The notes under the pieces are model-generated. The model did not search any database. It was not told the origin of the DNA and saw only the letters and a list, made by a program, of their open reading frames with translations. The position numbers were made by a program, and so were the translations under genes. This document shows, in pieces, positions 1 through 7,465 of a stretch of 64,000 nucleotides of DNA (position 1 is the first letter of the stretch; every line of letters begins with the position of its first letter). This stretch comes from Oceanobacillus caeni (GTDB lineage Bacteria; Bacillota; Bacilli; Bacillales; Amphibacillaceae). Where the stretch lies: the NCBI RefSeq assembly GCF_019037185.1, contig NZ_JAHHXM010000012.1, positions 1-64,000 of the forward strand, read 5' to 3'.

Positions 1-2
1 GC

Positions 3-53
3 GCGGTAGCCGAAAAAGTGTACAAAAATAGAGTGCCGGAAATATTGGTGTGA
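3..53 (+). CDS. C-terminal end of a gene cut by the window edge
   Basis: An open frame enters from the left edge and ends at TGA (51-53), giving 16 residues, AVAEKVYKNRVPEILV. The composition looks like real protein and a strong terminator follows at 84-120, which supports a true gene end. Too short to name a family. Confidence 0.4.
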   Translation, partial: AVAEKVYKNRVPEILV

Positions 54-83
54 AAGACACACCGAGAAAAACTTGACACATAC

Positions 84-120
84 AAAAACTATCCTCACAT
101 TTCTTAAGGATAGTTTTTTT
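84..120 (+). terminator. Rho-independent terminator
   Basis: The inverted repeat AAAACTATCC / GGATAGTTTT with a 13-nt loop ends in a run of T. It would close the gene truncated at the left edge. Confidence 0.8.
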
Positions 121-244
121 ATTAAAATATTTAGAAGCCAATCCTAAATTAATTGTCTTAATTTTCCCTAAACAGGTGAACCATTATGGTAATATTGTAT
201 AAAAAGACACTTAACTTAATGGCAGATTAGTAGGAGGATTTTTA

Positions 245-370
245 TTGATATTCATTGGCTTTGTCGTCATAGTTATCACACTTTTAGCAGTAGAAGGGCA
301 TCTTAGAAAGGCATCTAAACAAAATGAGGAAATCATAAATTTATTAAAAGAAATAAAGGAAAATCAATAA
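245..370 (+). CDS. Small single-pass membrane protein (41 aa), unknown function
   Basis: A TTG start lies 7 nt after a perfect AGGAGG (232-237). The product begins with one hydrophobic membrane segment (residues 2-16, rich in I, V, F and L), followed by a charged helical tail rich in K, E and N that could form a short coiled coil. I do not recognise the family. The excellent ribosome binding site and the membrane-anchor plus charged-tail design make it a likely real small protein, one of several in the first 4 kb. Confidence 0.55.
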   Translation: MIFIGFVVIVITLLAVEGHLRKASKQNEEIINLLKEIKENQ

Positions 371-421
371 GCTAACTAGTGCAACGGTTTAACAGCAATC
401 GATATATGGAGCGGGGTTTCA

Positions 422-847
422 ATAAAAAGAATAATTATATTAATTCTATTTACAGGGTTAATAAGTGCCTGTTCTAACAATGAAGAGGTAACTCAACATA
501 ACTATCTATTTGTAGGAGAAGGAAAATACTGGTCGGCTGAATTAATATATAAAGCAGAAGAAGTATGGGGAAAAGATGCCGATGATATAAACACGTATTC
601 AAGTGAAGATGAGTATACCTTTAAGTTAACATATAAAGGAGATTTAAACGAAATTGCTTCCATGAAACAATTAGATTATGAATATAACGGTCCAACTGGA
701 GGAGGTAGTTTATCGGAAACCTTTGATGAACCTGTCTCTGTTAAAGAGTTTACTTCAAGGGGTGGTGGATCTGGAGCGATTATGAGAAAGGATATGGTCG
801 TTCATGTTGAAGTGAAATGGGACGATAACGAGGAATCTTTTGATTAG
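422..847 (+). CDS. Putative lipoprotein (about 141 aa) with no standard start codon
   Basis: An open frame runs from the stop at 377-379 to TAG at 845-847. Near its beginning it encodes a textbook lipoprotein signal: KR, a hydrophobic run and the lipobox I-S-A-C followed by SNNEE. A GGAGCGGGG ribosome-binding-like sequence lies at 408-416. The only codon correctly placed for initiation is ATA at 422. An in-frame ATG occurs only at 662, after the signal peptide. The mature part is acidic, with GGG motifs near residues 90 and 115, and I do not recognise the family. Either ATA is used as a rare start, a start codon was mutated to ATA and the gene is being lost, or there is a base error. Secreted and lipid-anchored if expressed. 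Confidence 0.55.
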   Translation: MKRIIILILFTGLISACSNNEEVTQHNYLFVGEGKYWSAELIYKAEEVWGKDADDINTYSSEDEYTFKLTYKGDLNEIASMKQLDYEYNGPTGGGSLSETFDEPVSVKEFTSRGGGSGAIMRKDMVVHVEVKWDDNEESFD

Positions 848-1051
848 TTGTAAAAGAATGAGTGATTGTGGAATTACCTAGTAGAGCCCTGTTCAGCAGT
901 GGGCCATTATCTAGAAAAATACTTTTGAAAGTAGGTTACAAAAATATGCTGATAATGAATCTGAATAACCAATCCGTTTAATTGAGAATTATTATCAATT
1001 GTTGTATATTAGATAGTAACGATACAAATAATTGAGTTAGGAGAAGATATA

Positions 1052-1768
1052 ATGCAAATATACTGGACTAAAATAAATAAAATTATTGATGAAACGCCTG
1101 AAGTTAAAACGTACCTGCTTGACTGTCCGGAAGACTTTACATGGGAAGAAGGTTCCCATACACACTTCGGACTGGAAGGTTTTAATGCCGGAGATAAACC
1201 AAACCGCAGCTTAATTCGCCACATGTCCATCTCCACTTTACCACATGAAAATTCAATCGGTATCACAACACGCATCAGAGAGCAGTGCTCTGAGTTTAAA
1301 TCGATTTTAAGAAACCTTGAAGTCGGCAATGAAGTTGCAATATTTAAAACCCATTCGAATGTACCACTTAAAAGAGAAAACAAAAATGTTTACCTGCTGT
1401 CATCGGGTGTTGGCCTAGCAACTTTTAGACCGCTTGTACTTGATTATTTCGAACGTGCTGACAACGTCAATCAAATTCATTCCCTGAACATTGATTCAGC
1501 AAAAGAATTCTTATTCCCTAATATTTTTGAATCCGCGCCTGACAAGAAGTTCACATCACAGTTTGTCGATAACCGTAAAGACTACTATGAAGAAGTGAAA
1601 AATCTTGCTGCAGACAAGGATGGACTCTTCTATGTTGTCGGTAGCGATGAATTCCTCGTGCAGAACATTGAAGTACTACGTGAGCAGGGCATCAAACCAG
1701 AACAGATTATGCTTGACAAGCGTGAACAACAACTGCCTGAGTTTTTATCATTTGATTTATCCATTTAA
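1052..1768 (+). CDS. Ferredoxin-NADP reductase-like FAD/NAD(P)-binding oxidoreductase
   Basis: A 238-aa protein with the two-domain layout of the ferredoxin reductase superfamily. An N-terminal flavin-binding beta barrel carries RHMSIS (residues 56-61), matching the R-x-Y/M-S-x-S FAD motif, and a Rossmann-like NAD(P) domain starts with SGVGLATFRP (118-127). A YVVGSDEF segment (near 194) matches the usual C-terminal G-P/S-nucleotide loop. It lacks a 2Fe-2S domain, so it is a stand-alone reductase whose electron partner is not visible here. The ATG is preceded by TTAGGAGAAG. A terminator follows at 1818-1855. Substrate not predictable from sequence. Confidence 0.7.
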   Translation: MQIYWTKINKIIDETPEVKTYLLDCPEDFTWEEGSHTHFGLEGFNAGDKPNRSLIRHMSISTLPHENSIGITTRIREQCSEFKSILRNLEVGNEVAIFKTHSNVPLKRENKNVYLLSSGVGLATFRPLVLDYFERADNVNQIHSLNIDSAKEFLFPNIFESAPDKKFTSQFVDNRKDYYEEVKNLAADKDGLFYVVGSDEFLVQNIEVLREQGIKPEQIMLDKREQQLPEFLSFDLSI

Positions 1769-1817
1769 GCGAGTCAAAATATTTTCTTGTTAAATACTAA
1801 CTAGATGTTCCATTAAT

Positions 1818-1855
1818 GGGCGCTTTTCTTTAATAGGAAGGCGTCTTTTTCTTTT
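1818..1855 (+). terminator. Rho-independent terminator after the reductase gene
   Basis: GGCGCTTTTC pairs with GGAAGGCGTC (three wobble pairs), followed by TTTTTCTTTT. Confidence 0.6.
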
Positions 1856-1961
1856 ATACAAAAATGTTATTCGAATATTATGTTAGTATGGGAAGGAGAG
1901 ATTAAGTGAGTGAGCGGGCGGGATTTGTTTAATAAGGAGACACATTATAATGACATAGCAA

Positions 1962-2064
1962 ATGAAGCATTTTGAAAATAAGGTGGCGCTAGTGACCAGG
2001 AGGGCGTTCGGGGATTGGCCGGGCCATTGCTCGCCGTCTGCATGAAAAAGGAGCAACTGTGACC
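1962..2064 (+). pseudogene. Remnant of a short-chain dehydrogenase/reductase N-terminus
   Basis: From the ATG at 1962 the frame reads MKHFENKVALVT, the first strand of an SDR Rossmann fold. After one extra A near 1996-1998, the +1 frame continues as GGRSGIGRAIARRLHEKGA, giving the family glycine motif T-G-x-x-x-G-I-G and the following helix. After about 35 residues the similarity stops and the reading frame runs into the next small membrane gene. So this is a frameshifted and truncated gene fragment. No active-site YxxxK region is present downstream. Confidence 0.75.
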
Positions 2065-2082
2065 ACGGAGGGCTGTGATTAT

Positions 2083-2391
2083 TTGAAGAACAATATTACA
2101 TCAAAGAAGCATAGTATCATTAGCTATATTTCTTTGGTTAATGGCATTATTTGCTTTTTTATTGTATTTATAACGCCGACAAGAATAGCAAATATCGGGA
2201 ATTCAGTTGGTGATAATATAACATTTTTACTTACGGGAACTGGCATCGTACTATCCCTCATTGGAATAGTTAAGAAAACGGAGAAAAATGTAATCCCTAT
2301 TATTTCTTTAATCCTCTCATCGTCTTTCTTTATATTTTGGATCATTGTGATTATCTTATTGTTCACTGGTCAAATCGGCTTTGCTCCATAG
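2083..2391 (+). CDS. Small three-helix membrane protein (102 aa), unknown function
   Basis: A TTG start at 2083 is chosen because GGAGGG (2067-2072) lies 10 nt upstream; the longer open frame from GTG 2059 only adds leftover SDR residues. The protein begins with a short polar N-terminus (KNNITSKKH) and has three hydrophobic segments (about residues 10-27, 44-59 and 72-97) with KKTEKN between the second and third. Layout resembles small DUF4190-like membrane proteins, but I do not firmly recognise it. The junction with the SDR remnant suggests a deletion brought the two pieces together. Confidence 0.55.
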   Translation: MKNNITSKKHSIISYISLVNGIICFFIVFITPTRIANIGNSVGDNITFLLTGTGIVLSLIGIVKKTEKNVIPIISLILSSSFFIFWIIVIILLFTGQIGFAP

Positions 2392-2488
2392 TGAAAATAA
2401 TTTAAAACTGAAGGGATATCGGGGAACCAAGGTTAGATTATTAAAATCCAAATTTTAGTTCCAATGTTCGGGAAAGGGGCTAATATAC

Positions 2489-2689
2489 TTGATCATCTTT
2501 GTAGAAATTTTACGTGCAGTTGCTAGCACATTACTTGTTTTGAGTTCCGCATTCTATTTACGGCATTTAGAAAAGACTAAAAAACAAAGAAAACTTTCAA
2601 CCCTTGAATTTACAATGTACATAATCATACAAATCGCATATATTTTCATTGCAATCAGTTTATTGATTTCAGTATTTATTATTAATTGA
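2489..2689 (+). CDS. Small two-helix membrane protein (66 aa), unknown function
   Basis: TTG start 9-10 nt after GGAAAGGGG. Two hydrophobic segments (about residues 2-22 and 42-65) are separated by a strongly basic loop containing RHLEKTKKQRK, giving a helical hairpin. Family not recognised. It sits among other very small membrane genes. Confidence 0.5.
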   Translation: MIIFVEILRAVASTLLVLSSAFYLRHLEKTKKQRKLSTLEFTMYIIIQIAYIFIAISLLISVFIIN

Positions 2690-2883
2690 TTAGTGCTGGT
2701 AATGCTGTTGTTTTCGGGAAGTAGATTTATACGGACTGACATTGAAGTTGCAGCTTATTTTTGAAAAGGAAATTGTGTAATCATTGCTCATTAGTTTTAC
2801 TTATTATTATGAATTATGGAGCTAAAGGTCAAGTTTGTTAAGGAGTTAGCCTAAATAAATACTTTCAAATACACGAGGTGATT

Positions 2884-2988
2884 ATGTTGGATAATGAACT
2901 CATAATAGTTTTCTTGGCTGTTTTTTCTGCGATTATTGGAGGCATGGTTATATTAAATACAAGGAAACAGAGTAAAAAGAAGAGATAA
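2884..2988 (+). CDS. Very small membrane protein (34 aa), unknown function
   Basis: ATG at 2884 follows CGAGGTGATT at close spacing. The product has one membrane helix (about residues 5-24) and a basic end NTRKQSKKKR. The strong ribosome binding site and positive-inside tail make it plausible as a real micro-protein. No family recognised. Confidence 0.45.
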   Translation: MLDNELIIVFLAVFSAIIGGMVILNTRKQSKKKR

Positions 2989-3136
2989 CGGAGTCCATTA
3001 TGAAATGGCTGAACATAACACATACATAAAGTTGTAAAAAGACTTATAACAAAAGCTTGGGGATAATCTTTCTACTTTTTTTATTTTTTACTTATAAAGG
3101 AAGCAATAAATTATAGCTTCTTATGGGGAGGATAGT

Positions 3137-3325
3137 ATGTTTAAAAAGAATATTGGAATCCCAATAATTGCATTTCTTTTTTTAACCGTAAAGCAATTCA
3201 TTTTTAACAGTGACATACATTGGGTTGACAACATTATTTTTTCTGTGCTTTTATTTTTAATTTATCCTATTGGGAAGTGGATAAACAAACCATATGATTG
3301 GAGTAAAAGGAAAAAGGAAAGATAG
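3137..3325 (+). CDS. Small two-helix membrane protein (62 aa), unknown function
   Basis: ATG at 3137 lies 6-7 nt after GGGGAGG. Two hydrophobic segments (about residues 7-22 and 31-48) are followed by a basic tail ending DWSKRKKER. Family not recognised. A terminator at 3428-3472 lies downstream. Confidence 0.55.
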   Translation: MFKKNIGIPIIAFLFLTVKQFIFNSDIHWVDNIIFSVLLFLIYPIGKWINKPYDWSKRKKER

Positions 3326-3427
3326 GGTGATTTTTCTATAGCAGTAGACTGCCAATCTTGAATTAAGGATAGCACCTTTCACTATAAGGTAAAGAGAAAT
3401 AGGACTATACCATTTAATATTGATCAT

Positions 3428-3472
3428 TAAAAATACCAGTCTCTTTCGCATTAAGTAGGCTGGTATTTTTTC
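3428..3472. terminator. Rho-independent terminator
   Basis: AAAATACCAG pairs with CTGGTATTTT across about 20 nt and ends in TTTTTTC. A-rich and T-rich flanks could allow it to work in both directions. Confidence 0.7.
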
Positions 3473-3587
3473 TATGTAACCATTTAAGATATCCACAAAA
3501 ACAGGAAACACATCAACTGCTTGTCAATGTTGTCCACCTTTTAGCATATGAATATAGTAATAATGTATTTAGGGGGTTGAGAAAGAG

Positions 3588-3938
3588 ATGCAGATGACAA
3601 GGTGGGTTTGTTATGCAATTGGCTACGTTTTTATCACATCAGGAGTTATTAAATTAATTAATGGTGATTTTAAAATAATTTTTGCGAATTTGGGTATTCC
3701 TTATCCAGAACTCTTATTGTTTCTCGTTGCAATAGCAGAAATTGTGTGTGGGACTTTAATTTGTGCTCGAATGTATATAAGAAAGGCTTCGTCCATACTA
3801 ATTGTTATTATGTTAGCTGCCGTTCTTCTGACCAAATTACCTCTGCTTTCAAGTGGAGCCTTCTTACACTTCTTATTTGAAGCTAGGCTAGATTTTGTAA
3901 TGCTTCTTTTATTGTTAGCAGTTTATAAATACAATTAA
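3588..3938 (+). CDS. DoxX-like four-helix membrane protein
   Basis: A 116-aa integral membrane protein with four hydrophobic helices. The start RWVCYAIGYVFITSGVIKL (residues 5-23) and the segment around residues 40-60 containing AEIVCG match the DoxX/SURF4-like family, in which the first helix ends in a G-x-x-K motif. A ribosome binding site AGGGGGTTGAG precedes ATG 3588; ATG 3594 is an alternative. DoxX proteins are linked to redox or detoxification membrane complexes in other species, but the role here is unknown. Confidence 0.65.
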   Translation: MQMTRWVCYAIGYVFITSGVIKLINGDFKIIFANLGIPYPELLLFLVAIAEIVCGTLICARMYIRKASSILIVIMLAAVLLTKLPLLSSGAFLHFLFEARLDFVMLLLLLAVYKYN

Positions 3939-4001
3939 CCATTATTGGAAATCTGTTGATAATTAGTTAATAACAGCACTTTTATTCCACATTATTGCTA
4001 T

Positions 4002-4129
4002 TTATCCACAAACTTATCAACATATGCACAAATGTTCGTAGTTATTTTGTTACCGAACATTCTTTCTATACCATATATTGTATTTATCTACAGGTATATC
4101 CACACGCTGTGGATAATACCTGTGAATAA
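4002..4129. promoter_or_regulatory. Cluster of DnaA boxes downstream of htrA
   Basis: Exact boxes TTATCCACA (4002-4010) and TGTGGATAA (4108-4116) occur with one-mismatch boxes TTATCTACA (4084-4092), ATATCCACA (4096-4104) and TGTGAATAA (4121-4129). The last boxes form an imperfect palindrome around 4093-4120. B. subtilis has a DnaA-box cluster at yydA-yycS, just beyond the same yycJ-yycK genes, so this is probably its counterpart. Confidence 0.7.
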
Positions 4130-4168
4130 CAAACAGCTATCTTCCATCCAGAAGATAGCTGTTTTCTT
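4130..4168. terminator. Bidirectional terminator
   Basis: AAACAGCTATCTTC pairs perfectly with GAAGATAGCTGTTT around CATCCA. T runs flank both sides, so it can end htrA operon transcription from the right or transcription from the left. Confidence 0.8.
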
Positions 4169-4227
4169 GTGTATAAATTTATGAACAGAAGTATACAAAT
4201 GAGCTTATTAAATTCTTTCTTAAAGAA

Positions 4228-4430
4228 GGACACGTCCAGCTCCAGCGCCTAGCGAGACTTCCCTCACCTCCGTACGATAAGTCAACATCGACTCACTGTT
4301 AAGGAAGGTCGACTAAAACCGGCCTTTGCGGCCAACGTCGACATACCCCTATGAAGGGGCATGTTTCCTTTATCTCCTGCGGCTCAGTCCAGTCCGTACG
4401 TCACTAAACGGGCGCTTCCGCTTTTGTTCT
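4228..4430 (-). repeat. Family A intergenic repeat, copy 1 (with two-hairpin insert)
   Basis: Read on the minus strand this begins at the htrA stop with GAACAAAAGCGGAAGCGCCC and ends near 4228 with GGAGCTGGACGTG. It shares long blocks with 27773-27925 and 36151-36366, including GGAGATAAAGGAAACA and TCGATGTTGACTTATCGTAC. Within it, 4308-4342 folds as an outer stem GTCGAC/GTCGAC, an inner stem GGCC/GGCC with loop GCAAA, and an asymmetric loop GTT opposite GGTTTTA. Another hairpin (CCCC/GGGG) lies next to it at about 4344-4362. Confidence 0.85.
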
Positions 4431-5651
4431 TTATTGTGCTCCGAGTTCAAAAGTTGTTTCTTTTCGTTTTCCATTGCGATAATAGGTTACTTTTACCTTT
4501 TCCCCAATTTTCTTTTCTTGATATAAAATCTTGCGTAAATCAATCATTGACATTGTTGGTTTATCATCTAGTGCAGTAATTACGTCCAACTGCTTTAAAC
4601 CAGCTCTATCAGCCGGGGATAACGGTTCGACAGTCCAAACATATACTCCGCCTTCTACATCCTTAGGTAGTTTTAAAGTATCCTTCCATTCCGCTTGCGG
4701 GACTTCATCTAGTGAATAGATTTCTACGCCTAAGTATGGCCGAACCACTTCTCCGGTATTCTCTAATTCATTCATAACTGGCAGTGCAAAGTCGATGGGA
4801 ATAGAAAAAGCAATTCCTTCCACCGCTTCTTGGTTAATTTTCATCGAATTAATACCAATTAATTGGCCGGAAATATTAATAAGTGCCCCACCACTGTTAC
4901 CCGGGTTGATTGCCGCATCTGTTTGAATTACTTCCGCCTGCCAATCCGCTCTACCATCTTGATCAAAATCTTGTGGTATCGTACGTTCTTTTCCACTTAT
5001 TACACCTTGTGTTACTGTACTTGAGAACATATGACCAAGAGGATTTCCTATCGCAATAGCAGGTTCGCCTACCTTAACATTACCGGATGAACCAATATCT
5101 ATTACCTTTTCTACATTTGAGGCGTCCATTCGTAATACAGCTAAATCGGTAAAAATATCGCTTCCGATTATCTCTGCTGGAATGGAGGTTTCATTATATA
5201 ATATAACCTCAACCTCATCTGCACCTTCAATAACATGATGGTTTGTCACAACATAAGCATTTCCATCTTTTACCTTATAGATAACCCCAGACCCTGTAGC
5301 AACCTCGCTTACCTCTGATTGATGCCAATAATCAGCACTTTCCATGAGATTCGAAACACCTACAACTGCTGGGGTAACCTTATTCACTATTTCAGTAATT
5401 TGAGTGGAGACATCTACATTAACAGAAGTATTAATGATTTCACCAGGAATTTCACCCTGACCATTCTGCTCCATATTCACTTTATTGAAGCTCTCTGTCT
5501 TTTCATTTTGTGTTCCAGCAAAAGATGGTATAACTTGAACTGCGAGAAATACTCCAATACCTAGTCCAACTAACATGGATAAAACCCAATAATATTTGCG
5601 TTTCTTTCTACGATGTGGATTTGGGGGATACCCTTCGTTATAATAGCCCAT
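4431..5651 (-). CDS. htrC: HtrA-type serine protease of the WalRK locus (HtrC/YycK)
   Basis: A 406-aa membrane-anchored S1C protease. A cytoplasmic basic N-terminus and one transmembrane helix (about residues 21-45) precede a trypsin-like domain with catalytic His139 (in TNHHV), Asp169 (in FTDLAVL) and Ser253 (in NPGNSGGA). A single PDZ domain follows (about 300-400). Members degrade or refold misfolded proteins at the outer face of the membrane. It lies 73 nt downstream of walJ in the same direction, as in B. subtilis where yycK closes the walRK cluster. ATG 5651 follows AAAGAGGGAAA. Its stop codon lies exactly at the border of a family A repeat, so its 3' untranslated region is repeat-derived. 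Confidence 0.92.
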   Translation of the reverse strand: MGYYNEGYPPNPHRRKKRKYYWVLSMLVGLGIGVFLAVQVIPSFAGTQNEKTESFNKVNMEQNGQGEIPGEIINTSVNVDVSTQITEIVNKVTPAVVGVSNLMESADYWHQSEVSEVATGSGVIYKVKDGNAYVVTNHHVIEGADEVEVILYNETSIPAEIIGSDIFTDLAVLRMDASNVEKVIDIGSSGNVKVGEPAIAIGNPLGHMFSSTVTQGVISGKERTIPQDFDQDGRADWQAEVIQTDAAINPGNSGGALINISGQLIGINSMKINQEAVEGIAFSIPIDFALPVMNELENTGEVVRPYLGVEIYSLDEVPQAEWKDTLKLPKDVEGGVYVWTVEPLSPADRAGLKQLDVITALDDKPTMSMIDLRKILYQEKKIGEKVKVTYYRNGKRKETTFELGAQ

Positions 5652-5724
5652 ATATTTTCCCTCTTTTTATTAGTATTTACTATTACAGTAGTTTTCCTAC
5701 TTTTAGGGAAAATACACGGGAAAA

Positions 5725-6510
5725 TTAACTTACTTCAAATAATGATGTTGGCTCTTCTGGATCCGTGTCATATAAACCAATGTTAATTCCGCGTTCTTGA
5801 AGTACTTGATCAACAGACATACGTGCTAGATCTTTCATATTGTTATCTAAACTTAAGTGTGCTAAATAAATTCGCTTTGTACGATTACTAATAATATCTG
5901 CTAATGCTAATCCACTATCTTCATTAGAAACATGGCCGGAGTCCCCTAAAATTCGACGTTTTACACTCCAAGGATACCTGCCCATACGTAGCATTTCCAC
6001 ATCATGATTCGCTTCAAAGATATAGGCATCTGCGTCTTCCACGGTCTTCTTAATTCGCTCAGAAACATAACCTAAGTCTGTCACAAGCGCCACTTTCTTC
6101 CCGTTACTGTGAAATGTATAAAACATTGGTTCTGCTGCATCATGGGATACACCAAATGATTCTACATCCATATCCTCAAAGGTCTTAACTTCTTCCATCT
6201 GAAATAAAAACCTTTGATCTACTGACAATTTTCCAATTGACTTATCCATAGCTTTCCACGTTTTTTCATTTGCATAGATTGGTAGATTGTATTTGCGTGC
6301 AAAGATTCCTAATCCTTTAATATGATCACTATGCTCATGTGTAACTAAAATACCAGATAGATCAGACGGATCTACCTGGATTTTTTGAAATAATTCAGTA
6401 AGCTTCTTTCCACTTAAACCAGCATCCACTAATAACTTCTGCCGTTCTGATTCGATATAAAAGGCATTTCCTGTACTCCCAGATGCTAATACACTAAAAC
6501 GTAAAGTCAT
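5725..6510 (-). CDS. walJ: WalJ (YycJ) metallo-beta-lactamase-fold hydrolase
   Basis: A 261-aa metallo-beta-lactamase fold protein with metal motif THEHSDH near residues 57-63 and further conserved His and Asp (GVSHDA near 122, TDLGYV near 146, HLSLDN near 217). WalJ proteins belong to the RNase/nuclease-like branch and are implicated in coordinating cell division with DNA replication; the substrate remains unsettled. The start overlaps the end of walI by 4 nt (ATGA), indicating translational coupling within walRKHIJ. Confidence 0.95.
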   Translation of the reverse strand: MTLRFSVLASGSTGNAFYIESERQKLLVDAGLSGKKLTELFQKIQVDPSDLSGILVTHEHSDHIKGLGIFARKYNLPIYANEKTWKAMDKSIGKLSVDQRFLFQMEEVKTFEDMDVESFGVSHDAAEPMFYTFHSNGKKVALVTDLGYVSERIKKTVEDADAYIFEANHDVEMLRMGRYPWSVKRRILGDSGHVSNEDSGLALADIISNRTKRIYLAHLSLDNNMKDLARMSVDQVLQERGINIGLYDTDPEEPTSLFEVS

Positions 6511-7448
6511 TTTTCTATTTCACTCCGATTTTTGAACTGTTGCTTTTTGTTTAACAAGTCTAAAAATGGTTCAAATTTCTTCTCATCTTTATCATCTAAA
6601 GAATGAATCTTATAGATGTTATCTTCAATCATAGTATTAAGAAAAGTTTTATCGAAGCTGGAGAATGTAAAACCTTCAATAGCATTAATAAAGTAATTAC
6701 GCTCCCCGCCATTTACCGTTACATTCCATGTAGGAGCAAATACTTGCTCTCCCTCTTCAATTAACCTGGAATAATATCCTAACTCTATTTTTGTTACTTT
6801 ATCATTAGGATGCAAATCGTTTGAATTATATAATGCTTCAATAGCTTGCATTTGCTGAATTAATGGCTTAGAACCAGAACCTTGAGCATCTGTTTTACTT
6901 AATAAGGTTTCTGTATAATGTGTTATTTCATTTTTATCATTTAAATAGACCAATAAAAGGCCAGGTCCATGTTCATTATAATACACCGTACGACCTTCAA
7001 TTTGCTGGAAGAAAATCAACACATTTAAATCCTTATACCAATCCCAATATACGAATTCGTCCGGAAAAAATATTTGACCTTTTACTAAATCAGATATTTC
7101 TTGTTTTGTAGCATTCTTCGGGATAGGTATTGGATCATCTAGTTGAGATACAATAGAATTACCATTAATAACAGCTGTTTGTTGCCCATCTTTATTTTGA
7201 ATCTTTTCTAATTCTTTTTCATCAAAAACTCTTTCCGAAGTTAAAATATATGTTTCTTCTTTTACATTCGTATCCAATTCAGGAAGACTTATATTATCTG
7301 CTTCTAATTGGTCTTCGATTGTCGTTTCTTGGCTAAAAATAATCCCTAGATCGGCATCTTGCTGCTTATGAACAAATTGAAAGACTAAATAGATATTAAG
7401 AATTAGGAAACTAAGGATAAATAGTGTTTTTATATGACCCCATTGCAT
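6507..7448 (-). CDS. walI: WalI (YycI), membrane regulator of WalK
   Basis: A 313-aa bitopic protein with an N-terminal membrane helix (about residues 7-25) and a large extracellular YycI-type domain. In B. subtilis, WalI and WalH form a complex with the WalK kinase through their membrane helices and hold it inactive. It is 17 nt downstream of walH and overlaps walJ by 4 nt. It is somewhat longer than the roughly 280-residue B. subtilis protein, with an extended acidic stalk after the membrane helix. Confidence 0.92.
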   Translation of the reverse strand: MQWGHIKTLFILSFLILNIYLVFQFVHKQQDADLGIIFSQETTIEDQLEADNISLPELDTNVKEETYILTSERVFDEKELEKIQNKDGQQTAVINGNSIVSQLDDPIPIPKNATKQEISDLVKGQIFFPDEFVYWDWYKDLNVLIFFQQIEGRTVYYNEHGPGLLLVYLNDKNEITHYTETLLSKTDAQGSGSKPLIQQMQAIEALYNSNDLHPNDKVTKIELGYYSRLIEEGEQVFAPTWNVTVNGGERNYFINAIEGFTFSSFDKTFLNTMIEDNIYKIHSLDDKDEKKFEPFLDLLNKKQQFKNRSEIEK

Positions 7449-7465
7449 CTCTTAGTCCCCCCTTT

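Noticed and set aside
1-83. RlmH (YydA) C-terminus at the left edge
   Set aside because: The 16 visible residues AVAEKVYKNRVPEILV do not resemble the RlmH end, so the expected neighbour of the walRK locus is not identified here.
1009-1383. Antisense open frame opposite the ferredoxin-reductase-like gene
   Set aside because: The plus-strand protein carries clear family motifs, so the antisense frame is a shadow.
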